Shown piece after piece: positions 38,101 to 51,500 of a stretch of DNA of 64,000 bases. Position 1 is the stretch's first letter. Each line of letters begins with the position of its first letter. Position numbers and translations under genes: made by a program. The stretch comes from Baylisascaris procyonis (Eukaryota; Nematoda; Chromadorea; Rhabditida; Ascarididae): the NCBI GenBank assembly GCA_037389465.1, contig JAZARR010000033.1, positions 1,588,501 through 1,652,500 on the forward strand, read 5' to 3'. The notes beneath the pieces were generated by a model. It made no database searches and had not been told where the DNA came from. It worked only from the letters and a program-made list of their open reading frames with translations.

Positions 38101-40189
38101 AGATCATCTCCATTACCTGTATCTCATGTGCCTTCAAGGAATGGGTCGGAAAATTTTATGCGTTGATCGTCGCCGTTCCATCTGGTCAAGAACGAGAGAG
38201 GTTCAAGAGTGCATCCGTGCGAAAGTTCAGTGATACTTCAATTAAATCAATATGGGATTAAGAGAAATAGAATTAGGGGATCTTGGAAAGCTAATGGAAA
38301 CGCAATCCTTGGAACATCCCTCTTGAAGATCTCGGTATCATCCAAGAAAGAAGACTTGTAATCGATATATGCTTATGCCGAAAAGAAGAAGGTCGAGCTG
38401 GTAGCTGGTTTACTGATAAGAGAATGCTGGAAAATACTTAGCAAAAACATGTTTCAAACATGCGCCTCACTATACCTTGTCAGCTTCTGTAAGATGCCAT
38501 TATGACGACGTGATATCTGCACACACGTAATGTCTGCGTGTAAGTGAAGTGTGCGCGTATATGTCTTTTTTTCTAGTCGTTGGCTACAGAAGCTGTATAA
38601 ACGAAATTCGATTCTGGATTCAGCTAATGGATCACTTGCTACTTCAACGTGCAGTGGGAATGATCGTCTGCTTCGTGAGCTGTGAAAAAGTAAGCACGCC
38701 TTAATAATTACCTATAGAAATTTGTTCTGCGATATTTCGGATACGGCCAACAAAAGAATCTTCGCTGAGGGTTTCAAAACTGTCGATGTTGTAGAGAATG
38801 CAATATGAAGGGTTTTATCGTTGTCTGTGTATACGTGAACAACAGTTTGACCACTGGGATGAGGAGCAAGGCGGATGCCATCCCATCTCCCATGCTGCAT
38901 TCTTTATGCGCTTTGCAAATTTGCATCTGCAGTAAGCAGCATGATGGCGCCGCATTTTTGCATATTTATGCGTGTACCACTCCATCTGTCTAGGAGTTTC
39001 AACTAGAGAATCAGTGAAGCTAGGGCTAAGAGATTTGGGCTTTGTTGCACGCCGCTATACCAATACTTTGCACGCTATTCGTCAACTTCGAAAAAATTAT
39101 CGAAGGTTGAAAATACCCAAACATCTGAGGCGTCTTGCCATCGCTTGTATGCATTTTCAACCGGTCGGTTCTTCATTTAACACTCGTAAGGTTGCGAAAA
39201 AAAAAAGAAAAAAAAGTTATGTTGCTTTTTAGAAGATTTGCATGAGCACAGGGATCACTTAAAATATAGGTGCATTATTCGTTATTTTTTATTCAGTATT
39301 TTATGTCCTCTATTGTGCGTTTTATTGCCGTATTGTTGTATGGTTGTGTGTTTTATAATCCTTGCAACATTAAAAGCATTACATCACTTGAATTACGGCA
39401 GCGGCAGTTCACTAGAGGGTTACCGTAATTACATCAATCAATCTAATGAACCACGTTTATGCTTCTTAAATATCACCGATCTTGGATACATATGCACTGT
39501 GGCTGATTCAATTTAACAATATAAGCTAATATATTGTCTCATTCATTTAAACTAAAATTGTCCCTCGACGGAAAATTGCAAGATTTTGCTCAGTAACCTT
39601 TATACTCCACGTCCCCCATTAATATGCATACCGACCGACGAAACGCTCGTTTCTTACAGTCTCCATTGAATAATTTTTGCTCCAGAATATGAATATGTCA
39701 TTGTAATCATCTTATACCGTAGCACTGACGGACGTCGGCCATTGCAAGTTGGAATACAATTTCACTACTTCCTGATGTAAGAGTTCTATATGAAGCATCT
39801 TTACGTCTGTCGACAACTAATAGTGGACTAATGAGCTTTGAGGTTTAAAACGCTGATGGAGCTCTCTTTGCTCTTATAGCTCATGACGTACATTTCCTTT
39901 TGCATATCTGAGGTTGATTGATTGATCGGTTGAAGTCCTCACTCAAAATAATAAAGAAACCAGCCAATAGAGGTGGGAATATAAACATGAATAAAGGAGC
40001 GAACAAACAAACTGTAAGCAACGTACATACACAAGAACATTAATAAAAAATTGAACATGGTCCAAAGGTGAGTGAAAGCATCGACAAACAGGTTCGGAAT
40101 GATATGTGGCATAGGAACAAATATTTGAGCGAGCAGAGGAAATGAAAAGGAAAACATAGAATACATAACCTGAAAGGTGAGGCAATTAA
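35190..40189. other. Intergenic region upstream of abhd17, no gene recognised
   Basis: The first part holds the promoter of the hydrolase gene, with no clear core elements. A 16-base block (AGCCGGATTTAATCGA) occurs twice near 35737 and 35762. A 42-bp duplication lies at 37364-37447. Frames at 37743-37985, 38064-38261 and 38972-39232 have no domain I recognise and no convincing splice pairs. Confidence 0.4.
37364..37447. repeat. 42-bp tandem duplication
   Basis: Two copies start at 37364 and 37406, differing at very few positions (for example GGATGG against GGATAG). The high identity points to a recent duplication. It makes the minus-strand frame here appear internally repeated (residues CFLCINTSILGEIF twice), which I do not regard as a gene. 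Confidence 0.85.
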
Positions 40190-42530
40190 TTTCACTAAAT
40201 GAGATCAGTGAGACGGACTTCTTGAGTTAAATGAATTGAGGCTACTATGAAATATGGAAACGCCTTTTGAATCGACAACGTGCTTTACAAGCTTATTCCA
40301 TATATGAATGACCCTGGAGCGGAGACTGTGCTAGGCACTATGCTGGAGCATGTGTTGCTTAATGACTGATATCGGTCAATTGTCCGCTCGCACTTACCAC
40401 TGAACGAGAAAATACTTTCAAAAAACATATCGGAAAACTATTTTGTAGCACAGAATACGATGTATACTCTGTCGGTGGTTTCACCTGCGGTATTTTAACT
40501 TTTCAAGATCGAAAATCTTTAATCGATTCTAGTAGTCTGGTGAAAAAAAGAAAACCCGGGAAATAATTGACAAAATGCTACACGGATGAAATATTCCTGC
40601 ATCGTTTCAACAATTCCTACAGTTGCCACAAGATAAGGGAACCGACCACACATGTGTAGAATATTCCCAAATCGGTCGACAATATCCCTAACGGAGTGTT
40701 CGATAACATTTTTGTTGCAGAGCCCGCAGAATGCATTTGCAACTTTGAAGGTTTTCGATGCAATTTCAGAACAACGTGAATTCCCGTAGAAATTTGATTT
40801 ATTTTAGCACGAAGCCCACTGATTCCATTATCGATAAATACCAAAATCGAGCTGTTTAATCTCGGAGAAGGGAATCCATATTGTCACTTCATGTGACATC
40901 TTTCCTAGGAAATATTAATCGTCATACTTCCGACTATTCACCAAACACATCCAGATCATATTGAAGACAGTATAAATCGAAGGTAGGATCATAAAAAGAA
41001 AGATATATTTTCAGTCATCATCAAGTAATCTACAAGCACTAACGAGATTATAGGAGCTATCGTTTATATAGACGAAGAAAAGGGACGATCCGAGCACACT
41101 TCTTTGAAGAACACTACTGGTATTTTCATAACTGGATGAAAAAGTTTCACTGACCTTTACATTGAAAGAAACGCTTATGAGGAACAATTACAAGCATTTT
41201 AGCACTGAACCGGAAATACCATATGCTATAATTTGTGCAAAAATTTCATGTGACACAAAACCGCAAAAGCTTTCGCATCGTCGATGTACAACTACGTTAA
41301 TCTGAATTTTCTGATTGAGTGCAATGATATAGCCGCTCACCGAAGAAATGAGCTGATTTGCTGTAGACCTACCAAGTAAAAAGCCATATTGTGCAGCGTC
41401 AGTAAGCTTATAGGATACAGGACAGGAAGTAGTTCAGTATAGCATTTTTCAGCATGATTTCCATAACCTTGAAAAATAATGATGCGAAACTTAGCGGCAA
41501 ATAATTTTCTACAGATGTAGACGGAAGCTTTTAACATGTGATGACGATGGCATTTTCCCATGCCAACGGGATTGAGCAACATGAAATACTTCTCTGAAAA
41601 AGCATACTTAGAGGAACTGAGGTCGTAGCTGCAGTATGCTTTACGAACTAAGACGAGATGCTGTCTGGAGTTTTCTATTGCCAAGCGGTTATTACAGATG
41701 CCATACTAGCATTTGCTTGTCAAGCCGATATGTTGTAGTGGAAAGGAACTTCTGCAGAAAGCCGTCATCTTGCTTAAAAGCATCGTGAAAAAAATTTGCG
41801 AATAGCCTGCACTTTGCGCGGTTTTCAACAACTGTACCCAATTCTCTATCCTCAAGAAGAACGCCGATCTCTTGTCGAATATTAAGTTTGCCATTCATAT
41901 ATCTGCAGAATGCCTTTGCATCATTTGAGTGAATGACTTGTTTCTCTCTATTTTTCCCGAAGTGTCTGCATATGATTACTAAATCTTTCGCATAATTAGG
42001 GAACGCTTCTTGACCACTTGTCTAATGACTGGAAACCTAGAGGAAATGCTTCTTCACAATCATCTGCTGAGCATATTCAGGTATTGCTTGATGGGTGAAT
42101 TCTTCTAGAGGATCGATAATGTTACTGAAGAAATTAATGAACCTGGTGTATCTGCACTGATATCCGAATAATCGTCGAAATATGTACTCCAACCTAAATT
42201 TATTAGCACAGCATTTGCCCTCATCCAATCACATTTCTGGAAATCACGATGAATATGATACTATCAAATGGGATGCAAAGCAATAATTTTAGAGGAAATA
42301 CTAGTATGGCCACTATTGAAAAAGTTCTCTCCAGTGCAAACTTTATTCACAAGCGAGACATTGTTCGTGTATAAGAAATTAAGAACACTCTCCTCAAGAA
42401 TGGAGTCGATGACAAAATTAACCAGACTATATTGCCTAAAGAATGCCTCTAGGGAATTTGCTATGCGTTGCTTACGAATAGCAGAGGCTAAAGTCACATA
42501 AGACCGTATACGAATAACTGACACAGCACA
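40190..42530 (-). mobile_element. Decayed CR1/Jockey-type LINE (endonuclease to reverse-transcriptase end)
   Basis: Read on the - strand with many frameshifts and stops, the sequence follows the order of a CR1/Jockey LINE ORF2. First comes the end of the apurinic endonuclease (VLNFLYTNNVSLVNKV and NSGHTSISSKI, about 42270-42370), then the linker (KAFCRYMNGKLNIRQEIGV and LFANFFHDAFKQDDGF, about 41750-41920). The reverse transcriptase follows with ENYLPLSFASLFFKVMEI (about 41450-41500), QYGFLLGRSTANQLISSV (about 41345-41400), an IIAYGISGSVLKCL block (about 41190-41230) and SVLGSSLFFVYIND (about 41060-41105). The C-terminal part includes an IVETMQEYFIRVAF block (about 40580-40625) and RVIHIWNKLVKHVVDS (about 40270-40315). 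The YADD catalytic box is degraded to LLDDD. The element is inactive and no target-site duplication or tail was identified. Confidence 0.85.
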
Positions 42531-45298
42531 TATCTACGAGTGGTTCAAAAACATCTTCAGTTTCAGAAACAGAACAATCTGGCTATTGCAAACAACCGAT
42601 GAGGTGAAATTCATATTGCATATAAAATAAACACAAAGTAATTCACGAACAAAGGAAACTTTTTTTTGAATCTAAAGTTGCCACGTACCATCGCTCTGTT
42701 CTTTATATTAGAGGAACGATCACATAGGAAAACACGGACAGTGTGTGGAAAGATTAGCCGATATTGCTTCTTTTCATACAATAATGGCATTTAAAATTTT
42801 TAGTGGATTTTTTCATACACTTTTTTCTGCATTTATGAGGATTTCTGTTCTTTTTTTTTTTGGATAATCTTCTGTCTTCCTTTGATTTTTTAAAAATCGA
42901 AATTCAGTGGCAAATTCAGAGTGATATGTATAGTGTCATGATCATAATCACATTTTTATTAATGAATAAAACACATTAACGTGACTAAAATACTGCAGAG
43001 ATCATCGCAAATACATAATGGCATGTGCTTGCAGATAAACCACATTTTGAAGTATTGTGCAAAAATATGACGATTTAGACAAACTAAATTTTAGTGCTTT
43101 CTAAGCACCCTCTTCCCTCCCCTCCCCCCCCCCCCCCTCCCTCTCCTTCCCAACTATAAAAGAAACGAAGCAAAGGTGATGCACTCACTTGGTCGCTGTA
43201 CTAAAGCGAGAAGCAAAACGTTTTTTTTTTTATTCTTTAAGTACCCGTTGTATTGTATCGCGTAAATTCTTCATCTAACAGTATTCTACGGTTCAGCCCA
43301 TCAATACGGCCGCGTAGAGTGGGGGCGGGGGAGGGGGGGGGAAGGAGGAAGATGGCACTAATTAAGGGAATAGATAGCCGTATTTTCATAAATGATTTTA
43401 AAATCTATCACTTATTGTTTTAATTTTCTCCCTTTCTCTGCATCACAGCACATTGCGATACAGGGTATTACATCTATTCGACAGGTTTATTTTACATCTT
43501 TTTTTTTCGATAGCATCATTTAATCGAGAGATTATCGAAAAGTGCATATTTTCACTATATCACTGGTGAGAAAATATTGAACTAACTGAACTATCTGAGC
43601 AATAACCACCGCCAACTACAAATACTAGGAAGTCAACTAATAGAAAAAACATCAAAAAGTCATGAATAATGTGGAAATGATCTTATGAGAAAAAGAACGA
43701 TTGACGACGCAAATGTGCTAATTCAATGCGGCGTTGATTGTAAAACAATAAAGTCACATTTGCGAAAACGCATTCATGATCTAATGATATAAGCAGCCCA
43801 TTCGTAATATCATAACAGTGTTATAAGTTTGTTATTGCGTGCAGACAAGATAACGACGATTTGCTTGAAATCTTAAGCACTGACTTGGGTTAAAAAGTTT
43901 TATAAACCACCAGATCAGCCAGTTAGGCAGTTTTCTTTCTGAATTTTTTCGAGCTTTTCGCTTTTCAATACGAGGCGAATTTAACGTCTCCAGGTATCTT
44001 GACAGCTCGTTGGGAAAGTGCACAAGCATGCGGATAGGCGGACTTAACAACACCTTGATGGGTGCTGTGTTTTAGTGCAAAAAACATACAAACGTTGCAT
44101 CTCAACTGCCTGAGTTGCAGACGTACTCATCGACAAACGTAAATTAATGTTTGAACTGTTTGTGTACTATGCCAATTTGAAAAGTGCTAATAACTAATAT
44201 TACATAATAACCCTTCGCAGTGTTTCTGCGATAAAAATGCTTCAAATTCATAACCATCACTATAAGTTTTTCTAAACGAATGGCGTTGCCGATCATCAAC
44301 TTAGCTCATTTTATGCCTTTCATACACGATTGTGTTGAGTGCACAAATGCAAATCCTATTTTCTATTTTCCTTTGATCATGGGAAATTCATTACCCATAC
44401 TGTTTTCTATTTCGATGATGTATAAGTTTTTTTGCCGACTAAAACACTGGTAACTTGAGCATTGTGCACAAGTGAAGAAACATTTTTGAATAAGGTAATT
44501 GCTGCACAGAAAATCGCCAATTCCGCATGGTCGGTCGTGGAGCTATTATCACTTATGAATCTTAAACTTTAGACCAATTGAAAAGGTTTAGTGTCATTAT
44601 TGAATGTCCATGGCTACATGTCTGTTAACTGCGCATTTCTACTTGATTGAGGGGATTTAGCGTCCTTTTTTTTATCCTGTAGTTTTGAAGTGAGGGAGAA
44701 GGGAGCGATGAGGGAATTAAGCTCGTCTATTTTTTCAGCATGCGTGTTAAACGACTAAAGGATATTGCACGCTTTATCTTGAACATGCACAAATTTGTGT
44801 AATCATTTAATGAGGGATGGATACTATATCACCTATCGTTAAGCCAACATATACACACGTTGTTGCCAACGCAGCCTGTTGCAGTGTAGCGCGATGCTTT
44901 ATCACTAATTCACGAACAGGAAGAAGTGAGTTCACCTTCAGGTCTCTTGATTTTTTTCATTTTTGTTGTTTAAAAATTCTCAAAAAGCTCTGTTATGCCA
45001 TTATTTGGTTGTATGGCTATGTGGAAGATTTCATATCCACTACATCACATCGACCTGCTGAGTAACGTAGGAAACATTTGAAAAAGGAAAGTAGTGTTTG
45101 GGAAAGGGAAGTAGCAATTTTGTGGTGTTGAATCTGCCTTGCTCCTTATTTCGATCACCTGCTCATTACGTACACTTATTAAAATATGTGCAAAGCATAT
45201 GCCACATCGTAACCCTATACTGCGAGGCTATTTAGTTAATGATTATGAAACTACGTAAGGTGAGTACTTGAAAGCGTGATGTGCTAATGCAGCAACCG
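42531..45298. other. Intergenic region with paired C- and G-tracts, no gene recognised
   Basis: No domain-bearing frame is seen. Notable are a C-rich tract at 43107-43151 with a C14 run (43124-43137) and, about 180 bases on, a G-rich tract at 43321-43350 (G5-C-G5-A-G9). The two tracts could pair with each other, or form an i-motif and a G-quadruplex on the same strand. Confidence 0.5.
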
Positions 45299-45304
45299 TT
45301 TATT
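45299..45304 (-). terminator. Polyadenylation signal of the transporter gene
   Basis: TTTATT on the + strand is AATAAA on the - strand, about 250 bases beyond the transporter stop codon at 45551. It is a good candidate for the 3' end of that transcript. Confidence 0.5.
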
Positions 45305-45550
45305 GCCATTAGACAACTATATCCTTTCTATCCTTATGGCTATGCAAAGAAATTGTTTTTAGTATACTTTTCTTACTACTGAAGATATTTAAAACAACTT
45401 ACACTAAAGATGAAACGAGGAGGAATTGTATGTGTTTGTTACGAACCTTTCAATTGTAGATGGAAATAGTAGGCTACTCTCTGAACTGTTGCACGCAAAT
45501 GACGGGCTTCTTTTTTGATGCTCACCGAAGGAAAATCTCCAAGCAGAGCT

Positions 45551-48500
45551 CTAAACCTGTGCGATTGTATGCGCATGATTGAATGCATATGAATCCATGA
45601 CATGTGCTGATGGCTGAGGATCGCCACCAAGAGACGGTGCTGATGGTGCTGAAGAAACCATCGATGGGTGTCGTTGTTGCGCTCGTATGGCCTCCTTCCA
45701 TCGCTAAATAATCAGTCGTTTACTGTTGGATAATAGGGTCTATTTCTAGTTACAGTCATTAAACTGAGGTTGTTATAGTGCATCGAGCAGTACTTTTTAG
45801 GTGGGCAGCAATAAAAATATTAGCTGCATCATCGCTGTAAAACTTGTAGCCGGCAATGATATTTACACAGAAAAATTGAGGGATGGGAAGAAGAGAGTGC
45901 GCGCACGTTCAGATCAGTTGGAAAGAACTTTTAATGACACAACTTTTCGCCATGGACTTGAATACTAACACTGGCAATATGCAGAAGTCGAGGAAAAATT
46001 AAAATCTCATATCGATGAGCACCGTTACGTGGGCTTTTCTATCATGGCTCGATACAGATTGTACTGTTGGTTCTTCAGCGCGCAGATATCCTTTTTCGAC
46101 GCTAATGTTGAAAGAAAATGTAATGGAAATCAATGTTCACAATAGGCAATCAATCATATTTCTTACCGTTGTCACTTAAATTCTTAAAATGCAAGGTTTT
46201 CGTGATTCTCTTGAGCCCTTTGATAGAATTTTGGGAAATTCTATTCTGCTTCAGAGGAGTCTGAAGAAATGTTTCAGGAGGGCTTGTGCTCTCTTGAAAC
46301 ACAATATAACTAAGAATGCGCTTCCCCAAGAATCTAAAGATTTCTACACCTTTTACAGATATTACACTCAAATATGGCACAACCAAGATTTTTTATGTTA
46401 TCAGAACCATGGATGCTACGACAGGCTCATTAAATGTTTGTAGGGCAGTCATGGATGTTTATAAAATAACAGCGGCTTTATGATGTTTGGATCAGTGCAT
46501 TTTTGCATCTATTTGCCACCTTCGTTAAAATGGCTTCCAAAATTAGAAACTGGAATTTGCAGGTGATAAAAATCAAGAAACATACCTGTATGAGAGTTCC
46601 TTTGGCATTGCATAGGTAGTATATCGCGTAAATAGGAACGCTTAGAACGGAAGTTAGTCGAAGAAACCATCCAAGTGGAACAGACCATTGCGGATATGTG
46701 TAACTGGGAATACTCATTGGTTGTATCGACGTGTGATACACCGAGAGTGAGAATATCGTCTGAAGATCACTTTCGCATGCATTTTTATTTGGATCATTTA
46801 CACAGCACATATTTTTCACTTTCTATCTCTGCCTTTCATACGTTGATCAATGCGCAGATTGAACCTATCTGTGCTCATTTATGAGTAAGAACTGTTTAAT
46901 TTCAAAAATAACTGTCGACTTATGGGGTTTGCAAATGCCACAGGAGGAGAAGGGCTTTTTGCAGATCTCGTAAAAGTGTGTATTTTGGAGACGTTTCAGT
47001 GCCGTTTTTCGCGTTTTCAGTTTCGCGGGACGTACAGCACAGAGTTTTGGGGAGGCCATCATGGATGTTCAAATCGAATTCCATAAAAAAGCAGCGTTTG
47101 TTGTGTTGTGTGTAGCACAGGTTTGTTTTACATGAGGGTAGTTGGTCGTTTTTTTTTTTAATAAAGACACTCCACAGACTTTTCGGCACATGGTCCTTCG
47201 AAATGTGTTAACTAATGCTGAACTGCCAGAGTTATCTGATTGTTTCCTAATCGGCAATCTGTTTGCACCTACGTTTAGAGGTGGATAAATTTGGGTATAG
47301 CGGGAAATAAACATCCGCGTATGGAGAGGAACAAATAGCCATCTGGATAGCAGATTATTTGTTCTTCCTAAACAGATGTCTTCTTGCTGGCTTTATTTTA
47401 GAAGCGTATTGGAAGAGTGCTTGCTTAACAGAAGGGCATTTTTTTCTAAATTCTCTAAGGCATCCTAGTGTCACTCATCCTTTAGAAGATAAATGTGCGA
47501 AGTTTCTTTAATTTGTTGTTGTAGCAGCAACGACGTTTGATGGGATAAATATATTTTTAATAATTATACCTCATCAAGGCACATTTTTGTACTGTACAAA
47601 CTGCTTTATTTATGGGGTGCCATGGATTTCCATTCTTCGCTGCCTGTGTCCAGCGATTTCTCTATCGCGGAAAGTTGCTTTACCTGAGTCTTTATCTCAC
47701 TCATCACGCAATGCAATCGCCATCAGAGCTCATGCACATCTTTTGAAGATTATCAGCCTATTTTGAATAAAATGGTGCTCGTTATATGTGAAACTTGTAG
47801 AGCCTTTTTTTAATAAATGGAAAGCCACTAAGATTATGGTTTCGCGCATTAATCGAGGATTCAATTTCACTACGGCGGTTTATATCCGTATGCATATTAA
47901 GGTCATTTTAAACTTAAAACGATGTGAAAGGTGCAAAAAAACTTTCACCAAAAGAAACTGACAGCGATGAAGATGGGACAACACGTCCAGCACAACCTCC
48001 AGTAAAGACCAGGATAGAATCCGAGCATTTGACGAACGTCTTCACTGAAGCGACGTATACCATAGAACCAACATACAGCCACCATTTCACACATAACGAT
48101 GAAAAGCACTGACAATGATACACCATACTCGTCTAGAAACGGTATCACGTACGTACCACCCTGAAAAAATGCATCACCTCTCAACGCCGCACAGTTTTTG
48201 GAATGCTACAGCATCTTTACCAATATTCGTCGTAACAGCTATCTGAGACTTAACGAATCTTTTCTTATGAACAGACATCTGCGAAAACTTGAATATTTAC
48301 ACACACTACAATAAGTGTCCAGATTTTCGGAATTATTTGCGTTTAAATGGCGGGGTTAACAAATTGCTACATAATAACTGTATTGCCAACGGAGATTGCA
48401 TATTTAAACAAAACGTCACCCTGCAGTCGCTAACTTAATGATTCGTCTAGCAAACAAATTTACTTTTCGCTCAAGCGGTCGCGCGTCATTTGCAGCCTAC

Positions 48501-51500
48501 CAAACTTTTTATGGGTGACCAAGTTCTTCCTTCAAGAGTTCCTTTCACCAAGCCGGTCTCCCCACGGAGGCTATTCCCTTTCCCTATCATTCAGCGAAAA
48601 TTATTTTCCCACAACACACCTGTCCACTTAAGCTTTCGAATCATTGTGAGATATTGAGGAGTCCTCTGTGCTATCGTTTTTGAACCTTCTCTTTCAGTTG
48701 TTCAGTTTTTTGACTTCGTTCAACGACCTGGTCTATTTTTAAATGAGGTTCTGCCTGAAATATCAAGTAGCTTCACCAAACGAGTGAAATGGACTGAGTT
48801 TACCCGCTAAGCTATGAGAAAACAACAACGGTTAGTTGAAGCGAAAGCAGAATGAAACAACGAATTTGTATGAATTTCACGTCTATTTAGGGCTTTTCTT
48901 TTTATAACAGAGCGCTGCATGATAAAGTAGTATTATTTAAACAGTCATAACCTACAGCTGTCGTCATATAAATGCTTAGAAATGGACAAATGGAAGTAAG
49001 CATACGTAAGTGACTGTTGGAAGACTGCCGATGTAATAGGTAGCAATAACGATGCCAACGAATATCTCACGTTTTCGTGCTAGGATGCGAGGATATTCGT
49101 CACAAAAGCCAGTTATTAGCGCTTCAATTCCGCTAAACTGAAATGGGCTACTTAAGTGTGAGAGCGATTCCGGCTGAGAAATTCGTATCGTCGTTTACTT
49201 TTCATTGAGCGAGAATGTTCTTTGTTCTGAGAGTGATTTACGAAGTATTAAACATCAACAATCGAGAATATATTGCACATGATTTTGAATAATATCCTCT
49301 TCAAAATTTCAAATGTCACAAATTCACCTGTTTTGCCACTATGCTGAATAATTCGCGCGGCGGTTAACTGTTGGCACTGTAATGCTGGACCATTTTGCAG
49401 AAGATAGGCAAAAATAACAAGTAGTTTGCAGGCTCAAAAAGCGGATTTACATAGTTTCTACTTGTACTAAAAACTGGACCACAGTTTATTTACCTAGTTC
49501 TCTCAAACTGTCGGCATAAGTGCACATTAGACTCATTGCCTATTGGCAAGTCGAATGTAATTTATGCTTGGAAACGAGACTATGAATAAATGCAAAAAGG
49601 ATTTTTGGCTTGCCGTGCTGTCGATGCCAAGCGTAATAAGCATAATGAAGAATATAAACGACCAATAATTCGAATAGGACATAGTAGCAATGGCGTGAGG
49701 ATAAACGATAAAAATGAGACTCGCGTCATGGTCACCGACCACGTCACTAACTGGACGGTTTGTTATTTCGGACATATAACCGAGTGTAGAGAAGATAACA
49801 AATCCAGCAAAAAACGATGTTCCACAGTTGATGATCGACGTAACAAGGGCATCACTGCAATTCAGTAAAAGTTCTTGAGTAAATTATATTTAAATCTCTT
49901 CTGCATTGAACTGTTATAAAGTTGAACAGTCACTTGCAAGATGTTTTGCTGAAAGCTGGTTGTCTAATATCATCGTATCTGATTTATACAAAATGATTGA
50001 TGCATGTACTTCAAAACGTGAAGAGTTTTTCTACACTTAGATACAGCTTGCTCACATGGATTTCAATTCATACACTGTCGATCAAATTTCCTGAACCGTT
50101 AAACTTCAGAGGTTATATTCAGCGAGTGCGTTCAAAATTAAGCTTATGCCATGCGTACGGTGGAAATGCAATATGCTGATTGCTATTGCATATTCTAGAA
50201 GTTTAACTTCAATGGCGAATAAAAAGGGATTTGGAAGTATGTTCCCCTGCAGAGTTCTTCCTTCAGCAATTCTCTCACATGGTGATTGTGGAAACCGCAG
50301 AAAATTCACTGTTGCACGAGTAGATATTTTATCGTAACAGCATATTTGCTGCATTTATGCAACGAATTTCTTTTGAAAGCTAATCTACAAATACACAATT
50401 TGGAAGCTTCAAAGCGGACAAAGCTGCTTCCGTTTTGGAGCAACTCTCTGCGATTCTATTTTCTCCAGCTAAAAAGATGCTTATTAACCGATAGCAATTA
50501 TTGTTGAAGTCGTTATAACTGCTTAGTGCGAGAAGGACACCAAAGCCAGGCCCAAGTGAGAAGAATATTTGTGTTGCGGCTGCAGTCCATACACCTGGAT
50601 CGAGAAGTTTCTCAAAGTCTGGAGTTAGGTAGTAATAAATACCCTTCGAAGCACCCGGTAGCGTAACGCCTCGTATAAGAAGGATCGTTAAGATTATGTA
50701 AGGTGCTGTCGCTGTTACCCATACCACCTGCAAATTTACTGCTGCTGTTATTGGGCATTTGCTTTGAACCAACTTCCGTGACTGTCAAAGAACACTTTTT
50801 TAAACTGGAAAACATGTTTGAAACTGAATTTACGCAAAGTTTTTAGTTTGCACAGAAGGCAGAAAATTCAGCCGGATTAGTTAGGGAATGGTTGAGAGGC
50901 AAACAACATTATGTACCTTCCCGGAACTTCTGGGACCTTTCCATAGTGCAAAGTAGACGAGAAGAAAGACGATGAGAAGGCAGAACGCAAGCGACGGTTT
51001 CACTCCGCCAAGATCTTCGAATCCACCCGATCGATTTATCTCGAGAACGTTGAATCTAAACTTATGTTTGAATTTTTATCATTCATGCACACAAATATGA
51101 GTCTGTAGCACTGAAGTGAGCAATTTACATTGAAGGAATATTTTTCCTCCCATATATTTGTTGGAAAGTTCTGACAACAGTGAGATGGCATATCCTTCGT
51201 TAGGAAGGCTGATACGTCACTGTTCTTGATCACGCTGCAGTATTTGCTGAAAAGATAGACCAACTTCAAAGGGTGCTGGATGAACTAGCGATCTCCTGTC
51301 AACACTACGATCTACAGCTGAACTCCACCGCTTGCAGCAACCTCGTTACCATGTATACGCCGGCACTTCCAATTCCGCTACTGGTTGATGAGTCGCCCAT
51401 CGAGGAACCAACTCCTTTTGCTTTTTTGGTCATCAAATTGCAAACTATAGTGGGTGTGCGGAATACACCAACTACTGGATCGAGAGGCGAAGGCAGGTTA

